Positions 1 to 7,995 are shown, counted from the first letter of the stretch. The stretch: 23,489 bases of DNA from JAMCXS01 sp964459065 (GCA_964459065.1 CAYWMN010000028.1:1-23489), one strand, 5' to 3'. The notes: generated by a model not told the origin, from the letters alone. Translations and numbers: made by a program.

Positions 1-63
1 CACCAGCCCAATCCCTACCATCGCTACCACTATCAGCACTAGCCGTGTTAATTGCTTTAACAC
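1..63 (-). CDS. 5' end of an exported or membrane protein (partial)
   Basis: The minus strand is open from a GTG start at 63-61 to the window edge, giving 21 codons. The peptide begins MLKQLTRLVLIV and continues as a hydrophobic stretch after a short basic N-terminus, which is the look of a signal peptide or membrane anchor. A strong Shine-Dalgarno GGGAGG lies at 74-69, five bases before the GTG. A good promoter (165-137) and a candidate response-regulator site (172-188) sit upstream, so this is very likely a real regulated gene. The family cannot be named from 21 residues. It is divergent from the permease at 457. Confidence 0.6.
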   Translation of the reverse strand, partial: MLKQLTRLVLIVVAMVGIGLV

Positions 64-136
64 TTCAACCTCCCTTAAACCATTTGCGCTTGGATCGTGC
101 CCCAGCCTTGCCGCCTACTAAATGTAAACATGAAAA

Positions 137-165
137 ACTTTATTATTGTTCCAGGCGAGTGTCAA
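137..165 (-). promoter_or_regulatory. Sigma-70-type promoter of the gene at 1-63
   Basis: On the minus strand a perfect -35 TTGACA lies at 165-160. A 17-base spacer separates it from TAAAGT at 142-137, which matches the -10 consensus at four of six positions. The predicted start near 130 would give a leader of about 67 bases ending at the GGGAGG ribosome site. Confidence 0.6.
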
Positions 166-171
166 GGATTT

Positions 172-188
172 CTTAAGGTTTTCTTAGG
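172..188. promoter_or_regulatory. Candidate OmpR/PmrA-type operator (direct repeat)
   Basis: The plus strand reads CTTAAG (172-177), five bases, then CTTAGG (183-188). Two hexamers of CTTAAG type spaced by five bases match the known layout of PmrA/QseB-like OmpR-family response-regulator boxes, with 11-base periodicity. The repeat lies six bases upstream of the TTGACA -35 of the minus-strand promoter, where such activators usually bind. The regulator itself is not in the window. Confidence 0.4.
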
Positions 189-456
189 AATTTAACAATC
201 CGCGGCCGAGCAAGCCGGGAACGGGCTGGAGCACACTGGCCGGCCCATAGGTAAGCTCTCCCACGGCTCCGCCACAGCCCGCAGCGGCGGTTGCCCCTCG
301 TGGCGGATATGGCGGCAGCAATCTTCCCGCCGTTGCCCCCAATTATTGCGGCGCGCCAAGGTAAATAGGTCCGTTTTTGCGCTTGCGGAAAATGTCCCCA
401 GCGTCTATGCTTTGACTCCATCTGCGCTCTCACGTTGAGCCCAAATAGGGGGTAAG
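189..456. other. Long leader region before the permease, no gene seen
   Basis: The 64-456 interval has no convincing coding region. Beyond the promoter and operator of the leftward gene, only a weak rightward promoter was found: TTGCGG, 17 bases, then TATGCT ending near 411. The permease has a clear ribosome site, AGGGGGT at 447-453. I looked for conserved TPP and purine riboswitch cores because NCS1 carriers can be under such control, and saw none. Confidence 0.35.
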
Positions 457-1794
457 ATGGCTACGGAACTACCAAAATACCTGCAAGCATCTGTTCCCAA
501 CCCGCAAAGTAAGCGGGTGCCCTGGTACAAAAGCACCGCGCCTGCCTATGCCGGAATTTTCCTTTGGGTAGGATTTTATCTGGGGCTTTCCGGGCCCACG
601 CTGAGCCTGGCTTCTCCCGAGGTCTGCCTGGCGGGCCTGCTGGTGGGGGGCCTTCTCTGTTTCGCGTTCTATTACTATGCTCCCGCCATGCTGGGAATGC
701 TGACGGGGCGACCGCTTTACATTGTGGGAACTTCCACGTTCGGCTCAAAGGGCGGCTACCTGATGCCCGGCCTGCTGATGGGTTGCCTGCAAATCGGCTG
801 GTTCGCGGTGGCCACCTACTTTGCCACGGATTACATCATGCAGGGGCTCAATAGCCACTCAAAAGGGCTATTCACCGCCATCGCCCTGGTATGGGCGTAT
901 GGCCTGGCCTGGGTGGCGGTTAAGGGAATCTCCTACGTCGCGCGCCTGGCGCAGTTCCTGAACTGGGTGCCGCTATTTATGATTCTCTATGTCTTCTGGG
1001 CCAATAGGGACGGGATCGCCGCCTACCATCCTCCGCACAACGACGCATGGGGCGGCTTTCTGGCCATGGTGGCGATTGTGATCGGCTTCTTCGCTACGGC
1101 GGGAGCCGCGGGCGCCGACTTCGGCACCAACAACCGGAACCGCCGAGATGTCGTACTGGGAGGCTTAACGGGAGTCACGCTGGCGATTCTGGTGGCCGGA
1201 GGTCTGCCAGTGCTTTCGGTGGCAGGGCATCTGGGCAAACTCGGCAGCGCGACGGATTTCACCTACGCCGGAACCATCCGGAGCGTGGGCAGCCTGGCGC
1301 CGGTGATGTTTTTCCTGTTTGCCATCGCGTCGCTGGTTCCCACAACGTTCTGCACCTTTATTGCGGGCAACAGCTTTGAAACCATGCTGCCCAAAATCCC
1401 GCGTATGGTTTCCACCTTTGTGGGTGTCACCGTGGGCGCGATATTGGCCATCACGGGCGTGGCCCAGAACCTGATCGGCTTCTTTACGCTTGTGGGCGCT
1501 TCCTTCGGTCCCATTTGCGGCGCCATGGCGGCCGACTATCTGCTGGCCGGACGCAAGTGGTCCGGGCCTCGAGCGGGAATCAACTGGGCCGGGTACGTCG
1601 CCTGGGCGGTAGGCTTTGTGGTCGGCATCCTGAATCATATTCCCGGAGTACCGGCAAGCTGGGTCCGGTTGGACCGGCCGGCCGTGCTGTTTTCCTTCAT
1701 CGTGGGCTTTGTCATCTACTTCGTCCTGGCAAAAGCCGGTCTGCAATCAGCTTTGATTCCTTCAAGCGAATTGCAGCCCGCGCCTGAAGCCTAG
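457..1794 (+). CDS. NCS1-family nucleobase/cytosine permease-like transporter (CodB-like)
   Basis: This 445-residue integral membrane protein has about 12 hydrophobic segments and resembles CodB/CytX-type members of the nucleobase:cation symporter-1 family. These carriers import cytosine, purines, hydroxymethylpyrimidine or related compounds with H+ or Na+. The segment around residues 90-125, with FGSKGGYLMPGLLMG followed by an IGWF motif, matches the conserved early region of CodB. A GADFGTNNRNRRD stretch near residues 220-232 fits the cytoplasmic loop found in these proteins. The length is normal for the family. The ATG is supported by AGGGGGT three bases upstream. It appears monocistronic, with 199 bases before the next gene and no catabolic partner such as codA nearby, so the substrate cannot be assigned. 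Confidence 0.8.
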   Translation: MATELPKYLQASVPNPQSKRVPWYKSTAPAYAGIFLWVGFYLGLSGPTLSLASPEVCLAGLLVGGLLCFAFYYYAPAMLGMLTGRPLYIVGTSTFGSKGGYLMPGLLMGCLQIGWFAVATYFATDYIMQGLNSHSKGLFTAIALVWAYGLAWVAVKGISYVARLAQFLNWVPLFMILYVFWANRDGIAAYHPPHNDAWGGFLAMVAIVIGFFATAGAAGADFGTNNRNRRDVVLGGLTGVTLAILVAGGLPVLSVAGHLGKLGSATDFTYAGTIRSVGSLAPVMFFLFAIASLVPTTFCTFIAGNSFETMLPKIPRMVSTFVGVTVGAILAITGVAQNLIGFFTLVGASFGPICGAMAADYLLAGRKWSGPRAGINWAGYVAWAVGFVVGILNHIPGVPASWVRLDRPAVLFSFIVGFVIYFVLAKAGLQSALIPSSELQPAPEA

Positions 1795-1993
1795 GATCGC
1801 AAGAATCTTGTGCGGCGAGAGGTTCGTCCGCAACGGCCTCCAAACCCAAGCGCCCCTCGAATCACGGCAAGTCCCATAAGAAGCGCTCGCAAACGCGGCA
1901 GGGTGCCCGGTGCGCGGTCTAAAGCCAGCGTCAAAGTCTTTTCCGGGCGAGCGGAATTTGTTAAGCGCCGCCGTTTTTCTGTAAACTGCTAGG
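1795..1993. other. Intergenic region with promoter only
   Basis: No convincing gene is seen in these 199 bases. A small weak hairpin (CGCAAG, AAT, CTTGTG) lies just after the permease stop at about 1798-1812 and has no T-run, so I do not call it a terminator. The 3' part carries the promoter of the nucleotidyltransferase. Confidence 0.4.
1958..1987 (+). promoter_or_regulatory. Promoter of nucleotidyltransferase, possibly giving a leaderless mRNA
   Basis: TTGTTA (1958-1963) and TAAACT (1982-1987) are separated by 18 bases and each match four or more consensus positions. The predicted transcription start falls on or next to the ATG at 1994. There is no Shine-Dalgarno sequence at a normal distance, since only CTAGG touches the start codon. 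Both facts point to leaderless translation. Confidence 0.45.
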
Positions 1994-2902
1994 ATGCAAC
2001 ACGATACGAAACCAACCTTGCTGGTTCTGGCGGCCGGAATCGGCAGCCGCTATGGCGGGCTCAAACAGATGGATTCGGTCGGGCCGTCGGGCGAAACCCT
2101 GATGGACTACTCGATCTACGACGCCCTGCGAACCGGATTCGGCCAACTTGTTTTTGTCATCCGTCGTGAGATCGAGCAGCAATTCAGAGAAGTTGTCGGC
2201 GCGCGGTACGCAGACCGGGTTCCAGTCCATTATGTCTTTCAGGAACTCGACAAGCTGCCGCCGGGATTTTCCGTTCCCGCCAACCGCCAGAAGCCGTGGG
2301 GAACCGGCCAGGCGATTCTGATGGCCGCCGAGGTGATTCGCGAACCCTTCGCGGTGATCAACGCCGATGATTTTTACGGTGAGACCTCCTTCCGCCTGAT
2401 GGCGGACCACCTGAGTTCTGGCTCCCGCGATTATGCGATGGCGGGCTTTGTGCTGCGCAACACGCTTTCGGAATTTGGCGGCGTGGCGCGAGGCGTGTGC
2501 CGCATCAACGGCGGCGGATACCTCGAATCCGTCACCGAGACGCTCGGCATTGAAGCCGAAGGAACCGATGCCAAATACACCGACGAACAGGGTTGCGAGC
2601 ACCGGCTGGACGGCGGCATCATCGTTTCCATGAATCTGTGGGGGTTCAGCCCCTCGCTGTTTGAGCATTTGCGCCGGCTGTTCGGCGAATTCTTACAGAC
2701 CCACGGCGGGGATGAAAGGGCGGAATTTTACATTCCGGAAGTCGTCAAGGCTCTGGTGGAGTCGGGCCGCGAGCGGTGCCGGGTGTTGCCCACGCCGGAC
2801 GCCTGGTTTGGGATGACGCACCGGGAAGATCGTCCCCGCGTCGTCCAAAGCATCCGCGCCTTTATCGCACACGGCAACTATCCGGAAAAACTTTGGAAAT
2901 GA
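1994..2902 (+). CDS. Sugar-1-phosphate nucleotidyltransferase (NTP_transferase fold)
   Basis: This 302-residue cytoplasmic enzyme is predicted to transfer a nucleotide from an NTP to a sugar 1-phosphate, giving an NDP-sugar and pyrophosphate. The N-terminus has the family signature LAAGIGSRYGGLK (residues 12-24), where the glycine loop binds the nucleotide and the lysine binds phosphate. PWGTGQA (101-107) and NADDFYG (123-129) supply the base/sugar-contacting and metal-binding parts. The length is that of single-domain pyrophosphorylases without an acyltransferase tail. Its TGA overlaps the ATG of the next gene, a NahK-like sugar 1-kinase, so the kinase product is the probable substrate. The exact sugar (GlcNAc, GalNAc or another hexose) and nucleotide are not determined. 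Translation may be leaderless. Confidence 0.85.
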   Translation: MQHDTKPTLLVLAAGIGSRYGGLKQMDSVGPSGETLMDYSIYDALRTGFGQLVFVIRREIEQQFREVVGARYADRVPVHYVFQELDKLPPGFSVPANRQKPWGTGQAILMAAEVIREPFAVINADDFYGETSFRLMADHLSSGSRDYAMAGFVLRNTLSEFGGVARGVCRINGGGYLESVTETLGIEAEGTDAKYTDEQGCEHRLDGGIIVSMNLWGFSPSLFEHLRRLFGEFLQTHGGDERAEFYIPEVVKALVESGRERCRVLPTPDAWFGMTHREDRPRVVQSIRAFIAHGNYPEKLWK

Positions 2903-3984
2903 AACTGAAACACAATATTCCGAACGTGGCGCGACGCTTCCGGATCTATGGCGATTATCTGGGCGCCGAGCTCTACGGCAACGGACACATCAACGACACC
3001 TACTTCATCATTTTCAATCAGGCGGGTACGCCGGTTCGTTACATCCTGCAGCGCATCAATCACAACATCTTCAAGGATCCGGCCGCGGTCATGGAAAACG
3101 TCCGGCGCGTCACCGAACATCTCGGCAAAAAGGCGGCGGGCGAATCGGGCCCCAGCCGCCGCGTACTGGCGCTCATTCCATCGCTCGAAGACCGGCCGTA
3201 TTGCATAGACGACGAGGGCAATTACTGGCGGGCTTATCTGTTCATCGAAAAGGCACATACGTATAACACGGTTGAATCCCCCCGCCAGGCTTTTGAGGCG
3301 GCAAAAACGTTCGGCCGTTTCCAGGAACTGCTGGCTGACCTTCCTGCGCCGCGTCTTGAAGACACCATCCGGGATTTCCATCACACCCCCAAACGGTTTG
3401 CGGCGCTCGAAGCGGCAATTGAGTCCGACTCGGCAAACCGCGCCCGGCTCGCCAAGCCGGAAATTGAATTCGCCGAGCGGCGCAAGGCGATCACCGGCAT
3501 GCTGCTGGAAGCAAACCTTCCGGAACGCGTCACCCACAACGACACCAAATTCAACAACGTTCTGCTCGACGACGCGAGCGGCGAAGGTGTTTGCGTCATT
3601 GACCTCGACACCGTCATGCCCGGGCTGGCGCTCTATGATTTCGGGGACATGGTGCGAACCACGACGAGTCCGACAACAGAGGACGAGCTCGACCTGTCAA
3701 AAGTCACGATGCAGTTTCCCATGTTCGAAGCGCTGGCGCGCGGCTACCTCGCGTCAGCTTCCGGATTTATCACTCCACAGGAAAAGCGCTGGCTGGCGTT
3801 CTCCGGAAAGCTCATCACCTTTGAAATCGGCGTACGTTTTCTTACAGACTTTCTCAATGGCGATACGTACTTCAAAGTGCACCGTGAGAACCACAACCTG
3901 GACCGCTGCCGAACGCAATTCAAACTGGTGGAGTCGATCGAACGCCAGGAAGAGCAGATGAACCGGCTGGTAGAAACAATCTGA
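2899..3984 (+). CDS. NahK-like anomeric sugar kinase (APH fold)
   Basis: This 361-residue protein has the aminoglycoside-phosphotransferase/choline-kinase fold and resembles N-acetylhexosamine 1-kinase, which phosphorylates GlcNAc or GalNAc at C1. GNGHINDTYFI (27-37) is the nucleotide loop. The catalytic loop HNDTKFNN (213-220) contains the presumed base D215 and the metal ligand at N219 or N220. DLDT (235-238) and a following DFGD supply the second metal site. The length matches NahK (about 357). I chose the ATG at 2899 because it gives the family N-terminus and forms a four-base ATGA overlap with the preceding nucleotidyltransferase, so the two are translationally coupled. A longer in-frame start at 2776 would lie inside that gene. 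Activation of a salvaged amino sugar to an NDP-sugar is inferred. Confidence 0.85.
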   Translation: MKLKHNIPNVARRFRIYGDYLGAELYGNGHINDTYFIIFNQAGTPVRYILQRINHNIFKDPAAVMENVRRVTEHLGKKAAGESGPSRRVLALIPSLEDRPYCIDDEGNYWRAYLFIEKAHTYNTVESPRQAFEAAKTFGRFQELLADLPAPRLEDTIRDFHHTPKRFAALEAAIESDSANRARLAKPEIEFAERRKAITGMLLEANLPERVTHNDTKFNNVLLDDASGEGVCVIDLDTVMPGLALYDFGDMVRTTTSPTTEDELDLSKVTMQFPMFEALARGYLASASGFITPQEKRWLAFSGKLITFEIGVRFLTDFLNGDTYFKVHRENHNLDRCRTQFKLVESIERQEEQMNRLVETI

Positions 3985-4106
3985 ACCAGCCATCTGGCCG
4001 GCAGCAAAGCAGGTTTGACCGACAGTCGCCTCGCTGGGCTCTCGCGCACCGACGGCAAGGCTTCGTGTTAAATTGGAAACTCAACGCTCGAACGGGGCAG
4101 ACTTCC
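3985..4106. other. Short intergenic region with a -10-like element
   Basis: The 122 bases between the kinase and the deacetylase hold no gene. TGTTAAATTGGAAA at 4066-4079 contains a TAAATT -10-like hexamer. A near-identical sequence precedes the zinc-ribbon gene (6088-6101). No good -35 was seen. Confidence 0.25.
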
Positions 4107-6131
4107 ATGCGGCAAAATATTTCCAACAAGCTCTTGATCGCGGCGTGGCTGGCGCTTTTCCCTGCGGTTGCGCACGCGCAGCAACCCCGGGTTCTGGCCG
4201 TCACGAACAAGACCACTTACAACGCCGGCACGGAAGTCATGATGCGCCTCGCGCCGGTTGCCGGGGCTTCCGTGCCCATGGACGTGGCCTTTTCTGCCTC
4301 CGTCCGCTATGCCGGAGATTCGCAACCTGTAACCACGACTCCGGGATCTGAAACATGGAACCTTCCGGGCAGCTCGAAGCCCGGCGCTTATCACCTCCTA
4401 TGGCGGATTCCACCCAACGCCCGGACCGGCCGCTACCAGATTGACTTGCTCGGATACGACAAAATTTCAGGCCAAATCGCGATCAAGGTCCACGATGCAG
4501 GATCGTTTGTCGTGCATCGCAAGTGGGTCAAGATTGAGAACATCAAACTTGGAAAGACTTTTTACGTCGCGGGCGATCCGGTCAATTGCGATATCACAGT
4601 TAAAAACCTGACCCGCCATCCGCTCGACGGCCTTCGCGTAGAGTTCTCAAACCGCTACTGGCCGTGGATCGCAGGACCAGCCGACCAGGCCCGCGCCAGC
4701 GTTCGGACGATAACTGACAATCTGTCGCTCGCCCCCGGCGCCGAGCAGGTGATTCACGCTTCCCGCGTTGCCATTGCGCCGCACGCCGACCGGCCCACTG
4801 TGCACCAGTACGGGGTGGTGGTCTGGGACCACGGCCGCAAGAACTTGTTGGATATCGCCTTCAGCCAGACCGTTATCATTCGCCCCCCAGGGGTAAACTT
4901 ACCCGAACCTTATCCGCTGCAATACACGTATCCAGTGCTGAACAAGGTGAACACGCAAAGCTATCGGCACTTCTACCCGCCCGGGTGGGGTTCGGGCGCC
5001 GTACACTTCGACAAAAGCCACACTATGTTCATGCCGGGACATGACGCGACCCTCAGGTTCACCGTCAGGAACCCTGGGACAAGGCCCTGGAAGCAGGTTT
5101 CCATCGTCGCGCGGCTGCTCGGTCCCGCAGGGAAAGTGATCGCCAGAAAGGTCCTGGCCGCTCGTCGCGACTTCGAGCCGGGCAAAGCTCCCTTGCCCGA
5201 AAGCGTAACGTTCCCTCTGCCCGCTTCCCCGGCTGGCCTCTATCACGCCGAAGTCACTCTTGGCGATGCGTCGGGAAACCCTGTGGCCAGGGGCCGCCTC
5301 GGCCTGGGAGTCAACCCGCTGCCGAAATCCATCCTGATCTTCTGCGCTCACGAAGATGACGAGGGGGGCTGGACGGGACTGATCCGGGCGGCGGTGGAAA
5401 ATCATATCCCCATCCACTTTGTTTATTTCACCAGCGGCGATGCCGGCTCCTGCGATCTTTACTATGAGCACTCGTGCAGTCCCGCCGAAGCTCTGAACTT
5501 CGGCGAACTGCGGATGGCCGAAGCCCGGGCGGCGCTCGGGCACCTGGGAGTGTCCCCTAAAGATATCGACTTTCTGGGCTTGCCGGACGGCGGCTCCGGG
5601 AAAATCTGGTACGATCACCCCGATCCCGGTAATCCCTATCTTGCCGCTTTGCTGGCCTGCGATCACGCCCCGTACCAGGATCTGTTCCGGCCCAACCTGC
5701 CTTACGCGCGAAAGTCGGTTGTGGCCGCCGTTAAAGCACTGGTGAAGCGGTTCCACCCACAGGTGATTGTGACCGCGCATCCGCCTGCCGAAGGGCATAT
5801 CGATCACATTGTGAACAATTATTTTGTGGTCCGGGCGCTCCAGCAGATGGCAAAGGAACATGCGCTTTCAGCTGACAACCTCAGGCTTTACGTGGACAGG
5901 GTCTACAACCGCAAGACCTTGCCGCCCACTCCCTACCATTACGCCCGGCGGGTTTTGTACGTCTCGGGCGAAGTGATGGCGATTGGGCAGGAGGCCGGCT
6001 GGTTCTATCAATCGCAAGGGGGAAATCGCGCGGAAGGACATATTCGGGATTTTAATCAACTTCCCCGCGAATTAGTTTACCGGCAGGTGTTAGACTGGAA
6101 AGATTATGCTGGATGGAACACAAAACCTTGA
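4107..6131 (+). CDS. Secreted PIG-L family deacetylase with N-terminal beta domains
   Basis: This 674-residue protein begins with a clear signal peptide (MRQNISNKLLIAAWLALF, probable cleavage after AHA near residue 24). Residues about 30-400 look like two or more Ig/NEW3-like beta domains, with extended, Pro- and Gly-rich segments. Residues about 408-650 form a PIG-L/LmbE zinc-dependent N-acetyl hydrolase. AHEDDE (414-419) is the first metal motif, with Glu in place of the usual Pro, and GHIDH (563-567) is the second. The family removes acetyl groups from GlcNAc-type substrates. The signal peptide puts activity outside the cytoplasm, so the substrate is probably a glycan or glycoconjugate. 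I preferred the ATG at 4107 to the GTG at 4065 because it places the signal peptide at the terminus. It follows the kinase by 122 bases. Confidence 0.85.
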   Translation: MRQNISNKLLIAAWLALFPAVAHAQQPRVLAVTNKTTYNAGTEVMMRLAPVAGASVPMDVAFSASVRYAGDSQPVTTTPGSETWNLPGSSKPGAYHLLWRIPPNARTGRYQIDLLGYDKISGQIAIKVHDAGSFVVHRKWVKIENIKLGKTFYVAGDPVNCDITVKNLTRHPLDGLRVEFSNRYWPWIAGPADQARASVRTITDNLSLAPGAEQVIHASRVAIAPHADRPTVHQYGVVVWDHGRKNLLDIAFSQTVIIRPPGVNLPEPYPLQYTYPVLNKVNTQSYRHFYPPGWGSGAVHFDKSHTMFMPGHDATLRFTVRNPGTRPWKQVSIVARLLGPAGKVIARKVLAARRDFEPGKAPLPESVTFPLPASPAGLYHAEVTLGDASGNPVARGRLGLGVNPLPKSILIFCAHEDDEGGWTGLIRAAVENHIPIHFVYFTSGDAGSCDLYYEHSCSPAEALNFGELRMAEARAALGHLGVSPKDIDFLGLPDGGSGKIWYDHPDPGNPYLAALLACDHAPYQDLFRPNLPYARKSVVAAVKALVKRFHPQVIVTAHPPAEGHIDHIVNNYFVVRALQQMAKEHALSADNLRLYVDRVYNRKTLPPTPYHYARRVLYVSGEVMAIGQEAGWFYQSQGGNRAEGHIRDFNQLPRELVYRQVLDWKDYAGWNTKP

Positions 6132-6169
6132 AACCCAATATCAACAACTTGGAGGGAAAAGAGCTGTCC

Positions 6170-6754
6170 ATGGTTGAATCACCCGAGCCAGAGGGAACGC
6201 GGCCCAATACGGACTTCCCGGATGAGCCGTTTGCTTGTCCGCACTGCGGCCAGATGCTGGCGCCAACCGTCCGAGTGTGCGCCTCCTGCCGGCAACCGAT
6301 TGACGCAAGCCAAATTGAGCGGCCGCGTGTCGTCATCCCGATTGCCGAGCAAGTAATTGCCCTGCCCCAAAAAGAACAGGCACGGTTCTCCTGGCGCATT
6401 TGGGGGGCGGTGTTCGTAACCTGGTTTCTTGTGGCGGTGTCTCTTGAGCACCTTTTAGGTTATAAGGAAAGTCAATTCGTGCTGGGCAGCGTGGTGATTT
6501 TGTCTTCCGCCTGGATATTTCACGATGCCCACAAAAAGGGTATTCCCAAGGCGCTCCGCTGGGCGATTGGGTCGTTGTTGCTCTGGATCGTTGTTTTTCC
6601 CTGGTACTTGTCGCGCCGGCAGGCTCCCAAGGCCCCTTGTCCATTGATTGAAGAAGAGTCGGGCCGTGTTGTCCGCACTCTGCTCTTTATTCTTTTTCTC
6701 GTCTTTTTGCTAGGCGCCGTGATGGTGGCCCTCAAAGGACCGGCCCACCCTTAG
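6170..6754 (+). CDS. Zinc-ribbon membrane protein of unknown function
   Basis: This 194-residue protein starts with a hydrophilic segment containing CPHC (23-26) and CASC (37-40), a compact zinc ribbon of four cysteines. A cytoplasmic linker follows, then about three to four transmembrane helices (roughly residues 80-98, 105-120, 128-145 and 165-188). Such ribbon-plus-membrane proteins are common in Acidobacteria and have no assigned function. The start is uncertain. ATG 6170 has GGAGGG at 6151-6156 but a long 13-base gap, while an in-frame ATG at 6113 would overlap the deacetylase by 19 bases. It may be cotranscribed with the deacetylase. Its stop lies 12 bases from the convergent galK stop. 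Confidence 0.7.
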   Translation: MVESPEPEGTRPNTDFPDEPFACPHCGQMLAPTVRVCASCRQPIDASQIERPRVVIPIAEQVIALPQKEQARFSWRIWGAVFVTWFLVAVSLEHLLGYKESQFVLGSVVILSSAWIFHDAHKKGIPKALRWAIGSLLLWIVVFPWYLSRRQAPKAPCPLIEEESGRVVRTLLFILFLVFLLGAVMVALKGPAHP

Positions 6755-6766
6755 CGGCTCGAGGGC

Positions 6767-7933
6767 TTATTGTTCGTCATGGCCGCGCGTTAAACCGGCG
6801 CCCAGGGCCCCATCCGAGGCCTTGCAGACGTAAATATCCGCTTCGCACCCCAAAGCCCGGCGATAACCCTCCCTGACGGCTTCCGCGAAGGATTCCGCCG
6901 CCTCGGCCCGAACCAGATTGACCGTGCAGCCTCCGAAGCCCGCGCCGGTCATCCGCGCGCCCAAAACGCCCGGCTGCCGACGGGCCAGGTCCACCAGAAG
7001 GTCGAGTTCCCTGGAGCTGACTTCGTAGTCATCGCGAAGGCTTTCATGGGACGCGTTCATGAGTTCGCCGAATTTCTCAAGATCCCCTTTCTCAAGAATC
7101 TTGACAGCTTCCAGAACGCGATGGTTTTCACTCGCCACATGCCGGGCGCGCTTCAAGAGCACTTCCGCGAGCACCGGGCCGGCTGCCTCCAGATCGGCCA
7201 GGCCGACGTCCCGCAGCGAATTCACTTCCAAGCCGGTGGTCCGCAGCTGCGCCACAGCCTGGCGGCACTGCTGCAGCCGGATTTCGTATTCCGACGAGGC
7301 CAGCGCGCGGCGCACCCCTGAATTGCAGACAATGATTTTGACGTTTCCGCGGAGCGGAACGTGGCGGTAAGCAAGGTCCCGGCAATCGAGAAAGAGCGCG
7401 TGATCCTTCCGGCCCAGCGCGGAAATAAACTGATCCATAATGCCGCACGGAACGTTGACAAACTCGTTTTCCGCTCGGCGGGCAAGCTTCACCACTTCAA
7501 CAGGCGATAGATTCAATCCGAAGAGCTTCATCGCCAGCGCAACCGTCCCGACTTCCACGGCCGCCGAAGAACTGAGCCCGGCCTCGCGCGGCACATTCCC
7601 TCCAAAAACGATGTCGGAGCCTTTAAGGGGGTGCCCTTCAGCTTCGAGAAACTTGAAAACCCCGCGCAGGTAGTTGCTCCAGGGATGCTCGTTGTCTTTG
7701 GAAAGAGCGTCCAGGCTGAATTCAACCCGATCCTCAAAATCAACCGCGTAGACGCGCACCCGGCGGTCCCGGCGAGGGCAGGCGGCGAACTTGATGGAAC
7801 GGTCAATCGCCACGGGCAGAACAAAGCCGTCGTTGTAATCCGTGTGTTCGCCGATCAGGTTCACCCGTCCGGGAGCTTCGACTTCCACGGCGGGCGGACA
7901 TCCGAAAATTTCTGCAAAGGTTTCCTGGATCAC
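6767..7933 (-). CDS. galK: Galactokinase
   Basis: This 388-residue GHMP-family kinase phosphorylates alpha-D-galactose at C1 in the Leloir pathway. The galactokinase signature GRVNLIGEHTDYNDGF lies at residues 22-37. The phosphate-binding GLSSSAA is at 119-125, the catalytic Asp is in CGIMDQ (D167), and the third GHMP motif is the TGAGFGG stretch near residue 340. All key residues are present and the length is normal. The start is GTG at 7933, supported by GGGAG seven to eight bases upstream. It follows mqnC in the same direction after 115 bases that contain two hairpins. Epimerase and GalT are not in the window. The position at the tail of a menaquinone gene group is unusual. Confidence 0.95.
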   Translation of the reverse strand: MIQETFAEIFGCPPAVEVEAPGRVNLIGEHTDYNDGFVLPVAIDRSIKFAACPRRDRRVRVYAVDFEDRVEFSLDALSKDNEHPWSNYLRGVFKFLEAEGHPLKGSDIVFGGNVPREAGLSSSAAVEVGTVALAMKLFGLNLSPVEVVKLARRAENEFVNVPCGIMDQFISALGRKDHALFLDCRDLAYRHVPLRGNVKIIVCNSGVRRALASSEYEIRLQQCRQAVAQLRTTGLEVNSLRDVGLADLEAAGPVLAEVLLKRARHVASENHRVLEAVKILEKGDLEKFGELMNASHESLRDDYEVSSRELDLLVDLARRQPGVLGARMTGAGFGGCTVNLVRAEAAESFAEAVREGYRRALGCEADIYVCKASDGALGAGLTRGHDEQ

Positions 7934-7974
7934 AGCCGTTCTCCCGGGCGCGGGCCCGGCGCGCGTTCTTGTAG

Positions 7975-7989
7975 CGCCGGATGCCGGCG
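7975..7989. repeat. Perfect hairpin CGCCGG-ATG-CCGGCG
   Basis: A six-base-pair GC-only stem closed by ATG lies in the mqnC-galK intergenic region. It adjoins the larger hairpin at 7996-8045. Its compact GC-rich form resembles dispersed intergenic palindromes. No second copy was found in this window. Confidence 0.4.
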
Positions 7990-7995
7990 GAGTTC

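Noticed and set aside
173..433. Minus-strand 86-codon open frame upstream of the permease
   Set aside because: Basic, low-complexity composition, no ribosome site, and overlaps the promoter and operator of the leftward gene.
1810..1992. 60-codon plus-strand open frame between permease and nucleotidyltransferase
   Set aside because: Arg/Pro-rich, no ribosome site, no family resemblance, and spans the promoter of the next gene.
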